Shown: positions 44,608-54,155, counted from the first letter of the stretch. The stretch: DNA of 64,000 nt from Paraburkholderia haematera (GCF_905220975.1 NZ_CAJNBK010000001.1:186001-250000), one strand, 5' to 3'. Numbers and translations: made by a program. The notes: generated by a model from the sequence alone, not told the origin.

Positions 44608-45285
44608 GTGCAGGGAATGCCAGTCGATAAGACGACAAAAATGACACAAAAGATCCGCGTCATCGTGGCCGACGATCACGATTGCGTTCGTGTTGGCGTG
44701 ATACGCCTGCTGCAAGCGGCACCTCGCATCGAAATAGTCGGCGAGGCGCCTGACACCCAGACGCTGGCCGAATTGCTCGACACCCATGCGTGCGACGTCG
44801 TCGTGTCGGATATTGGAATGCCGGGCATGGACGGTGCCAGCAACGTCGTGTCCTTCCTGCGTCGCTTGTTGCGGGCCCGGCCACATCCCTGCGTCGTTGT
44901 GCTGACGATGATCTGCCATGCGCACATGCTCTCCGGATTGTTGCACCTCGGCGTGTCCGGAATCGTCGACAAGCGCGACACCGCCACGTCGTTAATCGAT
45001 GCGATCGAGGCAGCGATTTCCGGCGGTGTCTATCTATCGGATTGGGTTCGCGTTGCGATAGGCACATCCGATGCACCGCCGCAGCCGCGCGCGGGCGTGC
45101 TGAGCGCGCGCGAATGGGAGGTCTTCCAGCTCTATGTGCAAGGTCTGGCAGTCCACGAAATCGCGACACGTCTGCAGCGCAGTGGCAAGACCATCAGCAC
45201 GCAGAAGCGCAGCGCGATGCGCAAGCTCGGTCTCGAGACAGAAAACGACCTCATCGACTATGCGAGACAGATCGGGTTGGCCTGA
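44608..45285 (+). CDS. RcsB-like response regulator 3
   Basis: 225 aa from a GTG at 44608; ATG 44617 and ATG 44641 are alternatives and none has a strong ribosome site. Receiver: VIVADDHDCVRVG, phospho-Asp VVVSDIGMPGMDG, VVLTM, VDKRDT. HTH: LSAREWEVFQLYVQGLAVHEIATRLQRSGKTISTQKRSAMRKLGL. All catalytic residues intact. Shares family wording with regulators 1 and 2 but only moderate identity, so the triplication is not recent. Confidence 0.9.
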   Translation: MQGMPVDKTTKMTQKIRVIVADDHDCVRVGVIRLLQAAPRIEIVGEAPDTQTLAELLDTHACDVVVSDIGMPGMDGASNVVSFLRRLLRARPHPCVVVLTMICHAHMLSGLLHLGVSGIVDKRDTATSLIDAIEAAISGGVYLSDWVRVAIGTSDAPPQPRAGVLSAREWEVFQLYVQGLAVHEIATRLQRSGKTISTQKRSAMRKLGLETENDLIDYARQIGLA

Positions 45286-45529
45286 CAGCTGTGTGAGAGA
45301 ACTGGCCCTCGACAGTCGATGCATCTTAAGAATTTAAGAGTCTTCTGATTGGTTGGGGGACGTCACTGTTTCATAGTGCTGAATTCGCTGGGGCTCGACT
45401 TCCAACACTTGCATGACGAAAACAGTCATTTCGCAATGCTGTGCACTGCCGAGCCTGGAAAATTCAGGCAGATGTCTAGCGGCTGGAGTGTCGCGCCATC
45501 TGGCATTGGCACAAATACTGGGAGGCGGG

Positions 45530-46276
45530 ATGGTTGCGCTAGGCAAGCGGTTATTGGTCGAGGGATGCGGGACGGCGTGGGTGGTTTTCATCGGCTGCGG
45601 CAGCATTGTATTGAACGCAGGCGCGGTGCAGCAAGGCTACGGCGTGCTCGAGGTGCCGCTTGCGTTCGGTCTGGCGCTTGTCACGGCGAGCTACGCATTC
45701 GGCACCATCTCCGGTGCTCACTTCAATCCGGCTGTCACGATCGGCTTTACGGTCGCGCAACGATTCCCGGTTCGAGATCTGCTGCCCTACATTGCCGCTC
45801 AGATTCTCGGGGCCATCGCAGCCGCTGCTCTTCTGGCTTATGTGGCGAGCGGCCGCCCCGGCTTCGAACTGGCCGCGAGCGAATTCGCGGCTAACGGTTT
45901 TGGCGACCATTCTCCAGCCGACTATCAACTTCATTCGGCGCTCGTCGTCGAGCTTGCGCTGTCGTTTGCTTTCGTCATGGCGAGTCTGATGATGGCCTGC
46001 CGGCGAAGGTCGAGGCCGATCGCGCCGCTGGTCGCCGGTGCGTGCCTGACGATCGTATACATGGTGTCGATTCCGGTTACCAACGGCTCGATCAATCCTG
46101 CTCGCTCGACCGGTCAGGCATTGTTCGTCGGCGATTGGGCGCTCGATCAGCTCTGGCTGTTCTGGGCGGCGCCCTTGCTGGGCGGCGTCGTTGCCGGAGC
46201 GTTGTTTTCATTTTTGCGCGGCAAGTCCGGCCGGGACACCGCGTCGCCCACTCACGAGCAGGGCAAGGTCGCGTGA
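45530..46276 (+). CDS. aqpZ: Aquaporin Z-like water channel
   Basis: 248 aa from ATG 45530 with GGGAGG eight bases upstream; the frame extends to 45413 without a ribosome site. Six helices and two NPA boxes, SGAHFNPAVTIG and GSINPARSTG. The Arg after the second NPA and small residues nearby (aquaporin rather than glycerol facilitator) support water selectivity. It sits between the regulators and their kinase on the same strand, which hints that water flux or osmotic state is linked to this signalling unit. Confidence 0.93.
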   Translation: MVALGKRLLVEGCGTAWVVFIGCGSIVLNAGAVQQGYGVLEVPLAFGLALVTASYAFGTISGAHFNPAVTIGFTVAQRFPVRDLLPYIAAQILGAIAAAALLAYVASGRPGFELAASEFAANGFGDHSPADYQLHSALVVELALSFAFVMASLMMACRRRSRPIAPLVAGACLTIVYMVSIPVTNGSINPARSTGQALFVGDWALDQLWLFWAAPLLGGVVAGALFSFLRGKSGRDTASPTHEQGKVA

Positions 46277-46296
46277 ACGCCGCCTGGTGTCATTTC

Positions 46297-49200
46297 ATGG
46301 TGACTGCTATGAAACTGCCGCGCTGTATCGCGATGAGGCAGGTGCTGCGACGTGTATCGCAGTCCCTGCTTGCAGCGTTCGTGTTTGTCGCCATGCAGAT
46401 GCAGCCAGCAGTAGCCCAGCCGGTCGCCGGTCAATCGCATCCGTCGGTTGGCGGCGCCTTTCCTGCCACGTTGACCGTCGGCGTTCTGGCTAGTGGGTGG
46501 TTGCCTTTTGACGGGATTCAGGACGGTCAGCTAACCGGCTTGAGCGCGGACTATTTGCGTGCGCTGGTTGGGCCGAACGTCGTGATCGAGTCGAAAGCGT
46601 TTCCTGACTTGCCGCAACTTCTGGCCGCGGCATGCGCAGGCAACGTAGATCTGGTCACGAGTCTCGCTCGCACACTCGAGCGGGAACGCTGCTTCAGCTT
46701 CACTGCGCCGTACTTTCGGGCGTCCGCATCGGTCGCGGTCCGTCGCGACGGCGATGTGTACGCGAACGCCGCTCAGCTTGCCGGCGCCCGCCTCGCGGTA
46801 GAGAAAGGGTTCGCGCTCGAACGCTCGTTGCGCGAGCGCTTTCCACGCGCCCAGCTCGAAACCTTCGCCAGTACACACGCGGCGCTCCAGGCGGTCGCAC
46901 AAGGCGACGCCGACGCCTATCTCGGTTTTACGCCTTCCATACAGTACGCGCTGAACACGGAAGAATTCCGCGGATTGCAAGTCGCTTTCGAAGAGCGAAG
47001 CAAACTCGCTAGCTTGCGCTTTGCCGTGCCGCGCAATCGGGTGGCGTTGCGTGACCAACTCGATCGCGCGCTCGCGTCCATGAATCCGGTCGACGACACG
47101 GCGATCCGCGCGCGCTGGCTATCCGGCAATTTCGACGCGCAAGCAGCGTCCACTGCGCGGCATCTCGTGCTGACACCGCAGGAGCAAGCCTGGCTCCGTT
47201 CGCTGCCACCGTTGCAGGTGGGTTTCGATAGTGGCTGGCCGCCTTTCAGTTATGTCGACGAGTCCGGCCGTCCCGCCGGCATTGCAGCCGAATATCTGGA
47301 CTATCTGAGCCGTGCGCTGGGTGTCGTGTTCAAGCGCGCCCAGACGGCCGACTGGCCCGCTACCATGGAAGCTTTCCAGCGCGGCGATCTGGCGATTCTG
47401 GCCACCTCCTCCAGTAGCGATCCCCGTCTGAAGAGTGCGGTCCACACCCATGCATACGAAAGTTATCCGCTTGTGATCGTCGGTCGCGAAGACGAACCGG
47501 CTGCACGCGCACTCAACGATTTCGCCTCGCGGCGCATTGTTGTCCCGTTGCACGTCGCCGGCTCGATTCCGCTCGCGGCCGACAATATTCCGGCCAGCAA
47601 CATCGCTGTCGTGCCCAGTCTGGACGAGGCGCTCAAGATGGTCGAGAACGGCCAGGCGGACGCACTGGTTGGCAACGTAGCCGCGGTAGATATCCTCCTC
47701 AAGCAACGGTATGCCGGCGTGCTCAAGATCCTCGGGACAGTCGGCGGATCTGACGCGCTCGGCTTCGCGGTGCGGCCTGATCTCAGCCCGCTCGCTGGTC
47801 TGATCGACCGTGCGTTGCTGGCTATGCCGCCGGCCGAGAAGCAGCGTATCCGCGAGAAGTGGGTGACCGGTGGTGCGGGAGAGTCGGGAACATGGAGCGT
47901 TCCCGCAGTGCGTCTTCTGCCGTTGCTGATCGGCATCGGTCTCATATTGCTGGTCACACTGCGTGCCTACGTACTGTTGCAACGCGAAGTCAGGCTGCGC
48001 AAACAGACCGAACGCGAACTGGCGCTACAGCTGAACTTTCAGGAAACCATGATGGAGATGGTTCCGTATCCGCTCGTCGCAAAAGATCTGAATGGGCGCT
48101 ACATCGCGATCAACCGCGCGTATGAAGAAGCGTGCGGTTTGCGCCGCGAAGCGGTGATCGGATGTACCGCGGTGGATATCCAGGCATGGGGTGAAGCCAA
48201 CAGCCACGTTCTGGATGACCTTACGCGCAAGATGCTGACAGGCGGCGAGCCCGCACAGGCGGAACTCCAGTTCGAGCGCGGCACGGGTGATCTGCGGCAT
48301 GGCCTGTTCTGGACTCGGATCTGTCGCAACAGCGACGGCAAGCCGAGCTGTGTGCTCGGAACGATGGTCGACATTACCGATATCCGGCGCGCTGAGATGC
48401 TCGCACGCGAAACCGAACGGCGCCTTTTCGACGTCACGCGTTCATTGCCGGCCGTCGTATTTCAACTGCGTCGCACCGCGGGCGGCGAGTATTCGTTTCC
48501 GTATATCGGTGGCGACACGCATCATCTGCTGGGTGACGACCGCACCTCGTCGATGGGCCGTGAAAAGATCGATTTCAGCCAGGTGTGCGAAGAGGACCGG
48601 CCTTTTGTGTTGGCCGAACTGGAACGGTCGGCGCGCTGTGCGACCCCTGTGAATATGGAGTTTCGTTTCGAAGTCGAGCATGAACTCAGGTGGGCGCGCG
48701 CGGAGCTGGTGCCGCGCCGCGAGAAGGATGGCGGCGTTGTGTGGAGCGGCTATTGGGTGGACGCGACCGTCGAGCATGCGAGGTCAGAGGAACTCGCGCG
48801 AGCGCGCGACGTGGCCGAAGCCGCCTCGCTCGCAAAAGATGAGTTTGTCGCGATGATGAGTCATGAAATCCGTACGCCGATGAACGGAGTTCTCGGCCTC
48901 GTGGAAGTGCTGGAACGCACACCGCTCAATGCGGATCAAGGGGAAATGCTGAGCATGATCCACGAGTCGGCTGGTGCGTTGCTGCAGATTCTGGACGACC
49001 TGCTCGACTATTCGAAGATCGAAGCTGGGCGGCTGACTATCGAAGCCGAACCTATCGACATGCGCGAGCTGGTCGACAACGCAGTTGGATTGCTCGCGGG
49101 CCGAGCCCATGAAAAGGCCCTGAAGGTACGCGTGGATATCGCGCCCGATGTTGCGGCCACGCTACGTGGTGACAGCGTGCGATTGCGGCAGATTCTGTTC

Positions 49201-50763
49201 AATTTGCTCGGCAACGCCATCAAGTTCACGCCGGAGGGAGAGGTTGACGTGCAGGTTGTTGTCGTGAATCAGACCGGCAATGCTCAGACGCTTGAAATGT
49301 CCGTCGAGGACACCGGCATCGGCATCTCACCGGAGGTGCAGGCGCGGCTGTTCGAGCCGTTCGTGCAGGCGGAGACGTCTACTACGCGCCGCTTCGGCGG
49401 TACCGGGCTGGGCCTGACGATCTGCCGCAAGCTGATCGACCTGATGAGCGGCACGCTCGATTTGCGTAGCGAACCAGGAGTCGGCACGCGTATGACGGTG
49501 CGTCTCACCATGCCTGTGGAATCGCAGCGTTACTCCGTGAGCGGTCTGCGCGGCAAACGCGGCGTTGTGGCGACGGGCGACGCACGGGTCGCGCGGGCGC
49601 TGATGCATTTCGGCGAGGCCCTCGGACTCGAGTTGCACCGCGTATCGCCTCATGCGGCCGAATTGGGCGATCCAACTGCTCTGGCAGGCGTGGATATGAT
49701 TTTCGTGAGCGAAGATGTGGAGCTGCCGGCAGGTGCCGGGCCCGATTCGAGGATCATTTGCCTGACCGAGAAGCCGAAGCCGACCGGCTACCGCATCATC
49801 GAGAACAAGGTGCGAGTCAGTATCAATCCGATCTCGTGGCGTGGCCTCGGCGCGGCATGCGCTGCGGCGATGACGGGATTGCCTTCGGTGGCGCCGCGTT
49901 CCGGCGGCATGCCGCGCCAGGCCGAAGGCGCCACCGTGCCGCCGGACCGCGAACGGGCAATTGCCAACGGACGCCTGATCCTGGTTGCGGAAGACCATCC
50001 GGTAAATCAGGAGTTGATCCGTCATCAACTGGCCTTGCTCGGTTTTGCCTGCGACGTGACGAATGACGGCGTCGAGGCACTGGCTGCGCTCGAACAAACC
50101 AGCTACGGGTGTCTGATCACGGACTGTCACATGCCGAACCTGTCCGGGTACGAGCTGGCGCGGCGGATCCGGGAGCAGGAGCATGGTGGCGCGCGTCATC
50201 TGCCGATCCTCGGGATTACCGCGAATACCGCGCCAGAAGACCTGACGCTGTGCCGTGAAGCGGGTATGGATGATTGCCTTGTTAAGCCGACGCGGCTCGC
50301 TACGCTACGGGACTATCTGAGTCGTTGGTTTGGCTCGGACAGCGCGTGGCAAGCCGCACCCGCTGAAGCTGTCGGCGTCCTGCCGGTTTCCGGGCCGAGC
50401 ACTCACAGTGGCCCCGAACCATTCGTTCCGGTCAACCTGGGTCACATGACGGAGTTGTGGGGGAGCGAATCGACCGTTAAGGCATTGCTCGATTCGTTTG
50501 TTTCGTCGGTACGCGAAGACATGCAGGCACTACCACCGCTACTCGAGCGCATCGAGGTCGAGCGTCTGCGCGAGTGGCATCATCGCGTGGCAGGGGCGGC
50601 GAGTGTGTTGCGATATCCGCCGCTGCTCAGTGCGTTGGAAGACTACCACCGAGACCTTGCTGGCAAGACGCCTGAACGCTTGCGCAGCGACGGGCTGGCG
50701 TTGGTCCGCAAGTGCAATGCAATGCTGGATGGAATTGAGGAGCAGGCGGCATTACTCGCGTGA
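46297..50763 (+). CDS. BvgS/EvgS-like unorthodox hybrid sensor kinase
   Basis: 1488 aa from ATG 46297 (ATG 46309 is equally possible; the frame is open back to 46042 inside aqpZ). Order: signal peptide; two periplasmic Venus-flytrap domains (about 50-285 and 290-530, the second starting LPPLQVGFDSGWPPFSYVDE); one membrane helix (LLPLLIGIGLILLVTLRAYV, about 538-557); two PAS-like domains (578-700, 709-830); HisKA with MMSHEIRTPMNG (His856); HATPase (NLLGNAIKFT, GTGLGLTICRKL); a receiver-like segment lacking the acidic site (about 1075-1200); a true receiver (VAEDHPVNQ, Asp1276 in LITDCHMPNLSG); and an HPt domain (WHHRVAGAAS, His1429). Ligand unknown, likely a small metabolite. Confidence 0.93.
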   Translation: MVTAMKLPRCIAMRQVLRRVSQSLLAAFVFVAMQMQPAVAQPVAGQSHPSVGGAFPATLTVGVLASGWLPFDGIQDGQLTGLSADYLRALVGPNVVIESKAFPDLPQLLAAACAGNVDLVTSLARTLERERCFSFTAPYFRASASVAVRRDGDVYANAAQLAGARLAVEKGFALERSLRERFPRAQLETFASTHAALQAVAQGDADAYLGFTPSIQYALNTEEFRGLQVAFEERSKLASLRFAVPRNRVALRDQLDRALASMNPVDDTAIRARWLSGNFDAQAASTARHLVLTPQEQAWLRSLPPLQVGFDSGWPPFSYVDESGRPAGIAAEYLDYLSRALGVVFKRAQTADWPATMEAFQRGDLAILATSSSSDPRLKSAVHTHAYESYPLVIVGREDEPAARALNDFASRRIVVPLHVAGSIPLAADNIPASNIAVVPSLDEALKMVENGQADALVGNVAAVDILLKQRYAGVLKILGTVGGSDALGFAVRPDLSPLAGLIDRALLAMPPAEKQRIREKWVTGGAGESGTWSVPAVRLLPLLIGIGLILLVTLRAYVLLQREVRLRKQTERELALQLNFQETMMEMVPYPLVAKDLNGRYIAINRAYEEACGLRREAVIGCTAVDIQAWGEANSHVLDDLTRKMLTGGEPAQAELQFERGTGDLRHGLFWTRICRNSDGKPSCVLGTMVDITDIRRAEMLARETERRLFDVTRSLPAVVFQLRRTAGGEYSFPYIGGDTHHLLGDDRTSSMGREKIDFSQVCEEDRPFVLAELERSARCATPVNMEFRFEVEHELRWARAELVPRREKDGGVVWSGYWVDATVEHARSEELARARDVAEAASLAKDEFVAMMSHEIRTPMNGVLGLVEVLERTPLNADQGEMLSMIHESAGALLQILDDLLDYSKIEAGRLTIEAEPIDMRELVDNAVGLLAGRAHEKALKVRVDIAPDVAATLRGDSVRLRQILFNLLGNAIKFTPEGEVDVQVVVVNQTGNAQTLEMSVEDTGIGISPEVQARLFEPFVQAETSTTRRFGGTGLGLTICRKLIDLMSGTLDLRSEPGVGTRMTVRLTMPVESQRYSVSGLRGKRGVVATGDARVARALMHFGEALGLELHRVSPHAAELGDPTALAGVDMIFVSEDVELPAGAGPDSRIICLTEKPKPTGYRIIENKVRVSINPISWRGLGAACAAAMTGLPSVAPRSGGMPRQAEGATVPPDRERAIANGRLILVAEDHPVNQELIRHQLALLGFACDVTNDGVEALAALEQTSYGCLITDCHMPNLSGYELARRIREQEHGGARHLPILGITANTAPEDLTLCREAGMDDCLVKPTRLATLRDYLSRWFGSDSAWQAAPAEAVGVLPVSGPSTHSGPEPFVPVNLGHMTELWGSESTVKALLDSFVSSVREDMQALPPLLERIEVERLREWHHRVAGAASVLRYPPLLSALEDYHRDLAGKTPERLRSDGLALVRKCNAMLDGIEEQAALLA

Positions 50764-50864
50764 CGTTGAGGCGCACAACAGCGAAGCGAGGCTTTGGCGC
50801 CGCGCTTGGACGCGCGCATTGGCGCGCGACCAAGCGTGAATCTCGCGGGCGAATCGGGAGTGCG

Positions 50865-50890
50865 AAAAAAAACGCGGCCGAAGCCGCGTT
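50865..50890 (-). terminator. Intrinsic terminator between the kinase and the LysR gene
   Basis: AACGCGGC (50871-50878) and GCCGCGTT (50883-50890) with loop CGAA, preceded on the plus strand by seven A, which give a run of T on the minus strand: a standard terminator for the minus-strand LysR gene, about 95 bp past its stop. It would also hinder read-through from the kinase. Confidence 0.8.
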
Positions 50891-50983
50891 AAAGATTTGG
50901 AGACATCCCTCGATGAAGGAGTCACTTCTCGCAGTCGGAAGCATAACCGGAACCGCGCAAAAGATTCATTACAAAATGCGCAA

Positions 50984-51922
50984 TTAACTGTTTGAAAATT
51001 TCGATGAAAGCGTCGGCAGAGCGTTGTTTCGAAAGTAGTCGACGGTGAATTCAACAAACGAGCGCGTCTTGGCGGGCACGTGCCGGCGCCCAGGATACAC
51101 CAGCGACACTTCCTTGTCGGCGCCTTTGATTCGATAACCGGGCAACACCTGCACAAGCAGGCCGTTCATGAGGTCTGCCGAGACATGGTTCTCCGGCAAG
51201 ATCGTAATGCCCATGTCGGCGAGCGCCGCCTGGCGCAGCATAACGGCGTTGTTGACCGCATACGTGGAATCGAGGTTCACGGTTTGCTCATGTCCGTTCT
51301 CGGCGACGAAATGCCAGACTGAGCTATGAACATCGGCGGACGGGGCAAGAAACGTGTGTGCGGTGAGTTCCGCGGGTGCTGCCGGTATCCCGTTGGCGTT
51401 GATATAACCCGGCGATGCTACGGCTACTGGCCGCACCCTGCACAGTGGCCGCTTGATCAGGGTACCGGTGCTTACCTGTCCCAGTGAGACGATGCCGACA
51501 TCGAAACCCTCTTCGATGAGATCCACCGGCCGATGAAGCAACGTGACAGATAGCTTCACGTTTGGATGATGTGTTCGATACCGCTGCAACAGCGGTGTTA
51601 GTCCAAATAACGAAAACGACGCAACGGCCACGATTTTCAGCGTACCGGATGGATCAGTCGCACTTTTCGCTACATCCGACTCCATGACTTCGACCTGTTC
51701 GATAACCCTGCGACAACCTTCGGCATAGGCCTGCCCTGCTTCGGTCAGAGAAAGACTGCGCGTGGTCCGATTGACGAGCCTTGTGCTGAGATGCGATTCG
51801 AGCAACGCGACGTAGCGCGTAATGACAGCATTGGACAAACCCAGGCTAGCGGCGGCTCGCCCGAATGAACCGTTCTCGGCGACCTTCAGGAAGACGCGCA
51901 TGGCCTGTAGCTGGTTCATCAT
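50984..51922 (-). CDS. LysR family transcriptional regulator
   Basis: 312 aa from ATG 51922 (MMNQLQAMRVFLKVAEN); ATG 51919 is next to it. Winged helix GSFGRAAASLGLSNAVITRYVALLESHLSTRLVNRTTRSL, then the effector domain (LKIVAVASFSLFGLTPLL; PVDLIEEGFDVGIVSLG). This HTH wording (VITRYVALLESHL, LVNRTTRSLSLTEAG) belongs to the large CrgA/AaeR-like group. Divergent from the porin at 52365 and a candidate controller of it. Confidence 0.92.
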   Translation of the reverse strand: MMNQLQAMRVFLKVAENGSFGRAAASLGLSNAVITRYVALLESHLSTRLVNRTTRSLSLTEAGQAYAEGCRRVIEQVEVMESDVAKSATDPSGTLKIVAVASFSLFGLTPLLQRYRTHHPNVKLSVTLLHRPVDLIEEGFDVGIVSLGQVSTGTLIKRPLCRVRPVAVASPGYINANGIPAAPAELTAHTFLAPSADVHSSVWHFVAENGHEQTVNLDSTYAVNNAVMLRQAALADMGITILPENHVSADLMNGLLVQVLPGYRIKGADKEVSLVYPGRRHVPAKTRSFVEFTVDYFRNNALPTLSSKFSNS

Positions 51923-52174
51923 GATTTTGTATTTGAGAGGGAAGAAGCGTGTTTCTGAATCGACCAACGTCGGTGTGTTGTGCGGCCGAACCTGGGAGGG
52001 GTGATGCTAGGAGTAACGATCGTGTAGGGGAATAGGAGTGATCCGAAACGTCTCAACGTTATCTCGTTAGTGGCTGTGGTGGGAAGGCAACGTTTTCATT
52101 AATTAAGTAAAGCGAAATATAGGATTGGGAAAGGGGATTCCCTTGCGAAACAAAGGGTGAGCAAGGCGCATCTG

Positions 52175-52199
52175 CTGTTTTTGAACAATTCAAAAACAG
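52175..52199. promoter_or_regulatory. 25-bp perfect palindrome upstream of the porin
   Basis: CTGTTTTTGAA (52175-52185), CAA, TTCAAAAACAG (52189-52199): 11-bp arms without a mismatch. It lies 165 bp before the porin start and is followed on the plus strand by TTTT. It could be an operator for the divergent LysR protein or another repressor, or, as RNA, an AU-rich hairpin in the leader. Confidence 0.6.
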
Positions 52200-52244
52200 T
52201 TTTGCTGGTTGGGCGTGGCCGCCGTGAAAGTCGCAGACCTACAC

Positions 52245-52257
52245 TTTGCACTGCAAA
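52245..52257. promoter_or_regulatory. Second dyad upstream of the porin
   Basis: TTTGCA (52245-52250), C, TGCAAA (52252-52257), a perfect 13-bp dyad 107 bp before the porin start. Possible operator; TGCAA-type half sites are often seen with LysR or repressor proteins. Confidence 0.4.
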
Positions 52258-52364
52258 TGAAACCGGCTTCACAGTGCGAGTGGTAGGTGCGATGCGGTGA
52301 ATATCGACTTGCACTCGCGCTGTGCGTTCAATCGAGTCAATAGACTCAGTATCCAAGGTTCGAC

Positions 52365-53531
52365 ATGAAAAAAATTATGATTCTCGCGGCTGTGTCCGCG
52401 ACTTTTGCGAGCGCAGCACAAGCGCAAAGCAGCGTGACGCTGTATGGTTTGATCGACGCTGGTCTTACCTACGTAAGCAATGAGGCTAACAAGAATTCGC
52501 AGGTTTCGCCGACCGGCGTGACCAACGGCCATTCGATGGTTGGTTTGACGGGCGGCAATTTGCAAGCCAGCCGCTGGGGCCTGCGTGGTGCGGAAGACTT
52601 GGGCGGTGGCCTGAAGGCGATCTTCACCCTTGAAAGCGGTTTTAATGTGGCCAACGGCAAGCAGTCTGTCACGAACACGCTGTTCAATCGCCAGGCGTTT
52701 GTCGGTCTGAGCGACAGCCAATACGGCACCTTCACGCTCGGTCGTCAATACGATTCCGTTGTCGATTATCTCGGCCCTGTGTCGGCAGCCGGTAGCTGGG
52801 GGGGCACGTACCTCGCACATCGTGGCGATAACGATAACCTCAATAACACGATCAGCATCAACAATTCGGTGAAGTACCAGAGCGCAAACTACGCTGGCTT
52901 CTCGTTCAGCGGTCTGTACGGCTTCTCGAATCAGGCAGGCGGTTTTGCCAACAACCGCGCATATAGCGTTGGCGCTGGGTACCAGAACGGCGGCCTGCAA
53001 GCGGGCGCTGCCTACTTGCAGATCCAGGGCGTGAATGCGAATGCCAATGGTGCTGTTCAGAACCTTCCGGCTTCAGCGACCGCTGCGCTCCCGGGCGTTC
53101 AGAACCAGCGCACGTGGGGCGTTGGCGCCAGCTACACGTTCGGACCGGCCGTCGTCGGCGGCGTGTTCACGCAGACCCGCTTGCAGGATCAAATCGCGGA
53201 CGCATCGGTGCGTTACAACAACTACGAAATCAATGCGCATTACAACCTGACGCCGGCATTGGGCTTGGGTGCAGCGTACACGTATACGCAGGCGCTTCGC
53301 GCAGCGCCGGGCACGACGAGCACGAACACCGGCGCGGGCCACTGGAACCAGTTTGGCTTGCAGGCTGACTACGCCTTGTCGAAGCGCACGGACCTTTACC
53401 TTGAGGGCGTCCTTCAAACCGGTGCTCAGAATCAGGTCGGCGTGAACGTCACGCAGGTCAACGGCACGGATGCGCCGTCGGCTAGCAAGAACCAGTACGT
53501 CTTGACGTCGGGTATCCGCCACCGCTTCTAA
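52365..53531 (+). CDS. Outer-membrane porin (Omp32-like, OmpC-type)
   Basis: 388 aa. Signal peptide MKKIMILAAVSATFASAAQA with cleavage before QSSVTLYGLIDAGLTYVSN, the classic beginning of Burkholderia and Comamonas trimeric porins. Alternating beta strands throughout, an internal SRWGLRGAEDLGGGLKAIFTLESGF motif, RQAFVGLSDSQYGTFTLGRQYD and a C-terminal aromatic strand ending YVLTSGIRHRF (final Phe required for insertion). Passive diffusion of small hydrophilic solutes. Followed by a strong terminator. Confidence 0.96.
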   Translation: MKKIMILAAVSATFASAAQAQSSVTLYGLIDAGLTYVSNEANKNSQVSPTGVTNGHSMVGLTGGNLQASRWGLRGAEDLGGGLKAIFTLESGFNVANGKQSVTNTLFNRQAFVGLSDSQYGTFTLGRQYDSVVDYLGPVSAAGSWGGTYLAHRGDNDNLNNTISINNSVKYQSANYAGFSFSGLYGFSNQAGGFANNRAYSVGAGYQNGGLQAGAAYLQIQGVNANANGAVQNLPASATAALPGVQNQRTWGVGASYTFGPAVVGGVFTQTRLQDQIADASVRYNNYEINAHYNLTPALGLGAAYTYTQALRAAPGTTSTNTGAGHWNQFGLQADYALSKRTDLYLEGVLQTGAQNQVGVNVTQVNGTDAPSASKNQYVLTSGIRHRF

Positions 53532-53552
53532 AGCGCGTCACTGTGTGTCGGG

Positions 53553-53578
53553 AAAAGCACCGCTTGCGGTGCTTTTTT
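53553..53578 (+). terminator. Porin terminator
   Basis: AAAAGCACCGC (53553-53563) with GCGGTGCTTTT (53566-53576), ending in TTTTTT. A strong intrinsic terminator 21 bp after the porin stop, probably active both ways. Confidence 0.88.
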
Positions 53579-53720
53579 CGTTGGCGGACGCGCGCTGGTG
53601 AGCGCCGGCAGATCGTGAGGACCGCGGCGCAAACATGTTCGAAGGATTTCCACTAGTATGTGGTGGCTCCGCGCGCGACCGGCTTTCCGGTGCGGCGGGG
53701 CACCAAGTCCGGAGAAGACC

Positions 53721-54155
53721 ATGATTGCACTTCGAAAGCTGAATCTGGCTGTGGTGTTGTGGGCGTTGGCGTCGGGTGTCGCCTTCGCTGATACGGTGGC
53801 GTTGAAAGCAGACCTCGAACCGTCGAGCGAAGTGCCGCCGCGCGTGAGTCACGGGCACGGCATGTTGAACGCCTCGTTCGATACGTCGACCAAGTCCCTG
53901 AAATGGACGATCACATACGAAGGGCTGAGCGGTCCGGCAACGGCCGCGCATTTCCACGGTCCCGCGCCGGTTGGGCAGAACGCCAAGGTCCAGGTGCCGA
54001 TCGGGAAGGACGCGCTCGCGAGCCCAATCAAAGGATTGGCGGCGCTCACCGACCAGCAGGTGACCGACCTGATGGCGGGGCAGTGGTACTTCAACGTCCA
54101 TACCGAGCAGAACCCGACTGGCGAAATTCGCGGTCAGGTTTTGCCGGCGAACTAA
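53721..54155 (+). CDS. CHRD domain protein, secreted
   Basis: 144 aa, GGAGAAG before ATG 53721. Signal peptide (LAVVLWALASGVAFA) followed by one CHRD domain: LKADLEPSSEVPPRVSHGHG, SFDTSTKSLKWTITYEGLSGPATAAHFHGPA and the closing WYFNVHTEQNPTGEIRGQVL. CHRD domains were named after chordin; bacterial single-domain versions are periplasmic or extracellular and of unknown role, possibly metal binding through the conserved HFHGP and NVHT residues. Isolated gene, divergent context. Confidence 0.9.
   Translation: MIALRKLNLAVVLWALASGVAFADTVALKADLEPSSEVPPRVSHGHGMLNASFDTSTKSLKWTITYEGLSGPATAAHFHGPAPVGQNAKVQVPIGKDALASPIKGLAALTDQQVTDLMAGQWYFNVHTEQNPTGEIRGQVLPAN

Larger units (their letters stand above)
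51923..52364. other. Divergent region LysR / porin
   Basis: 442 bp with no gene. Contains the perfect 25-bp palindrome at 52175-52199, a second dyad TTTGCA-C-TGCAAA at 52245-52257 and a smaller AAGGG-GATT-CCCTT at 52131-52144. The porin leader would be long and AT-rich. Confidence 0.6.
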
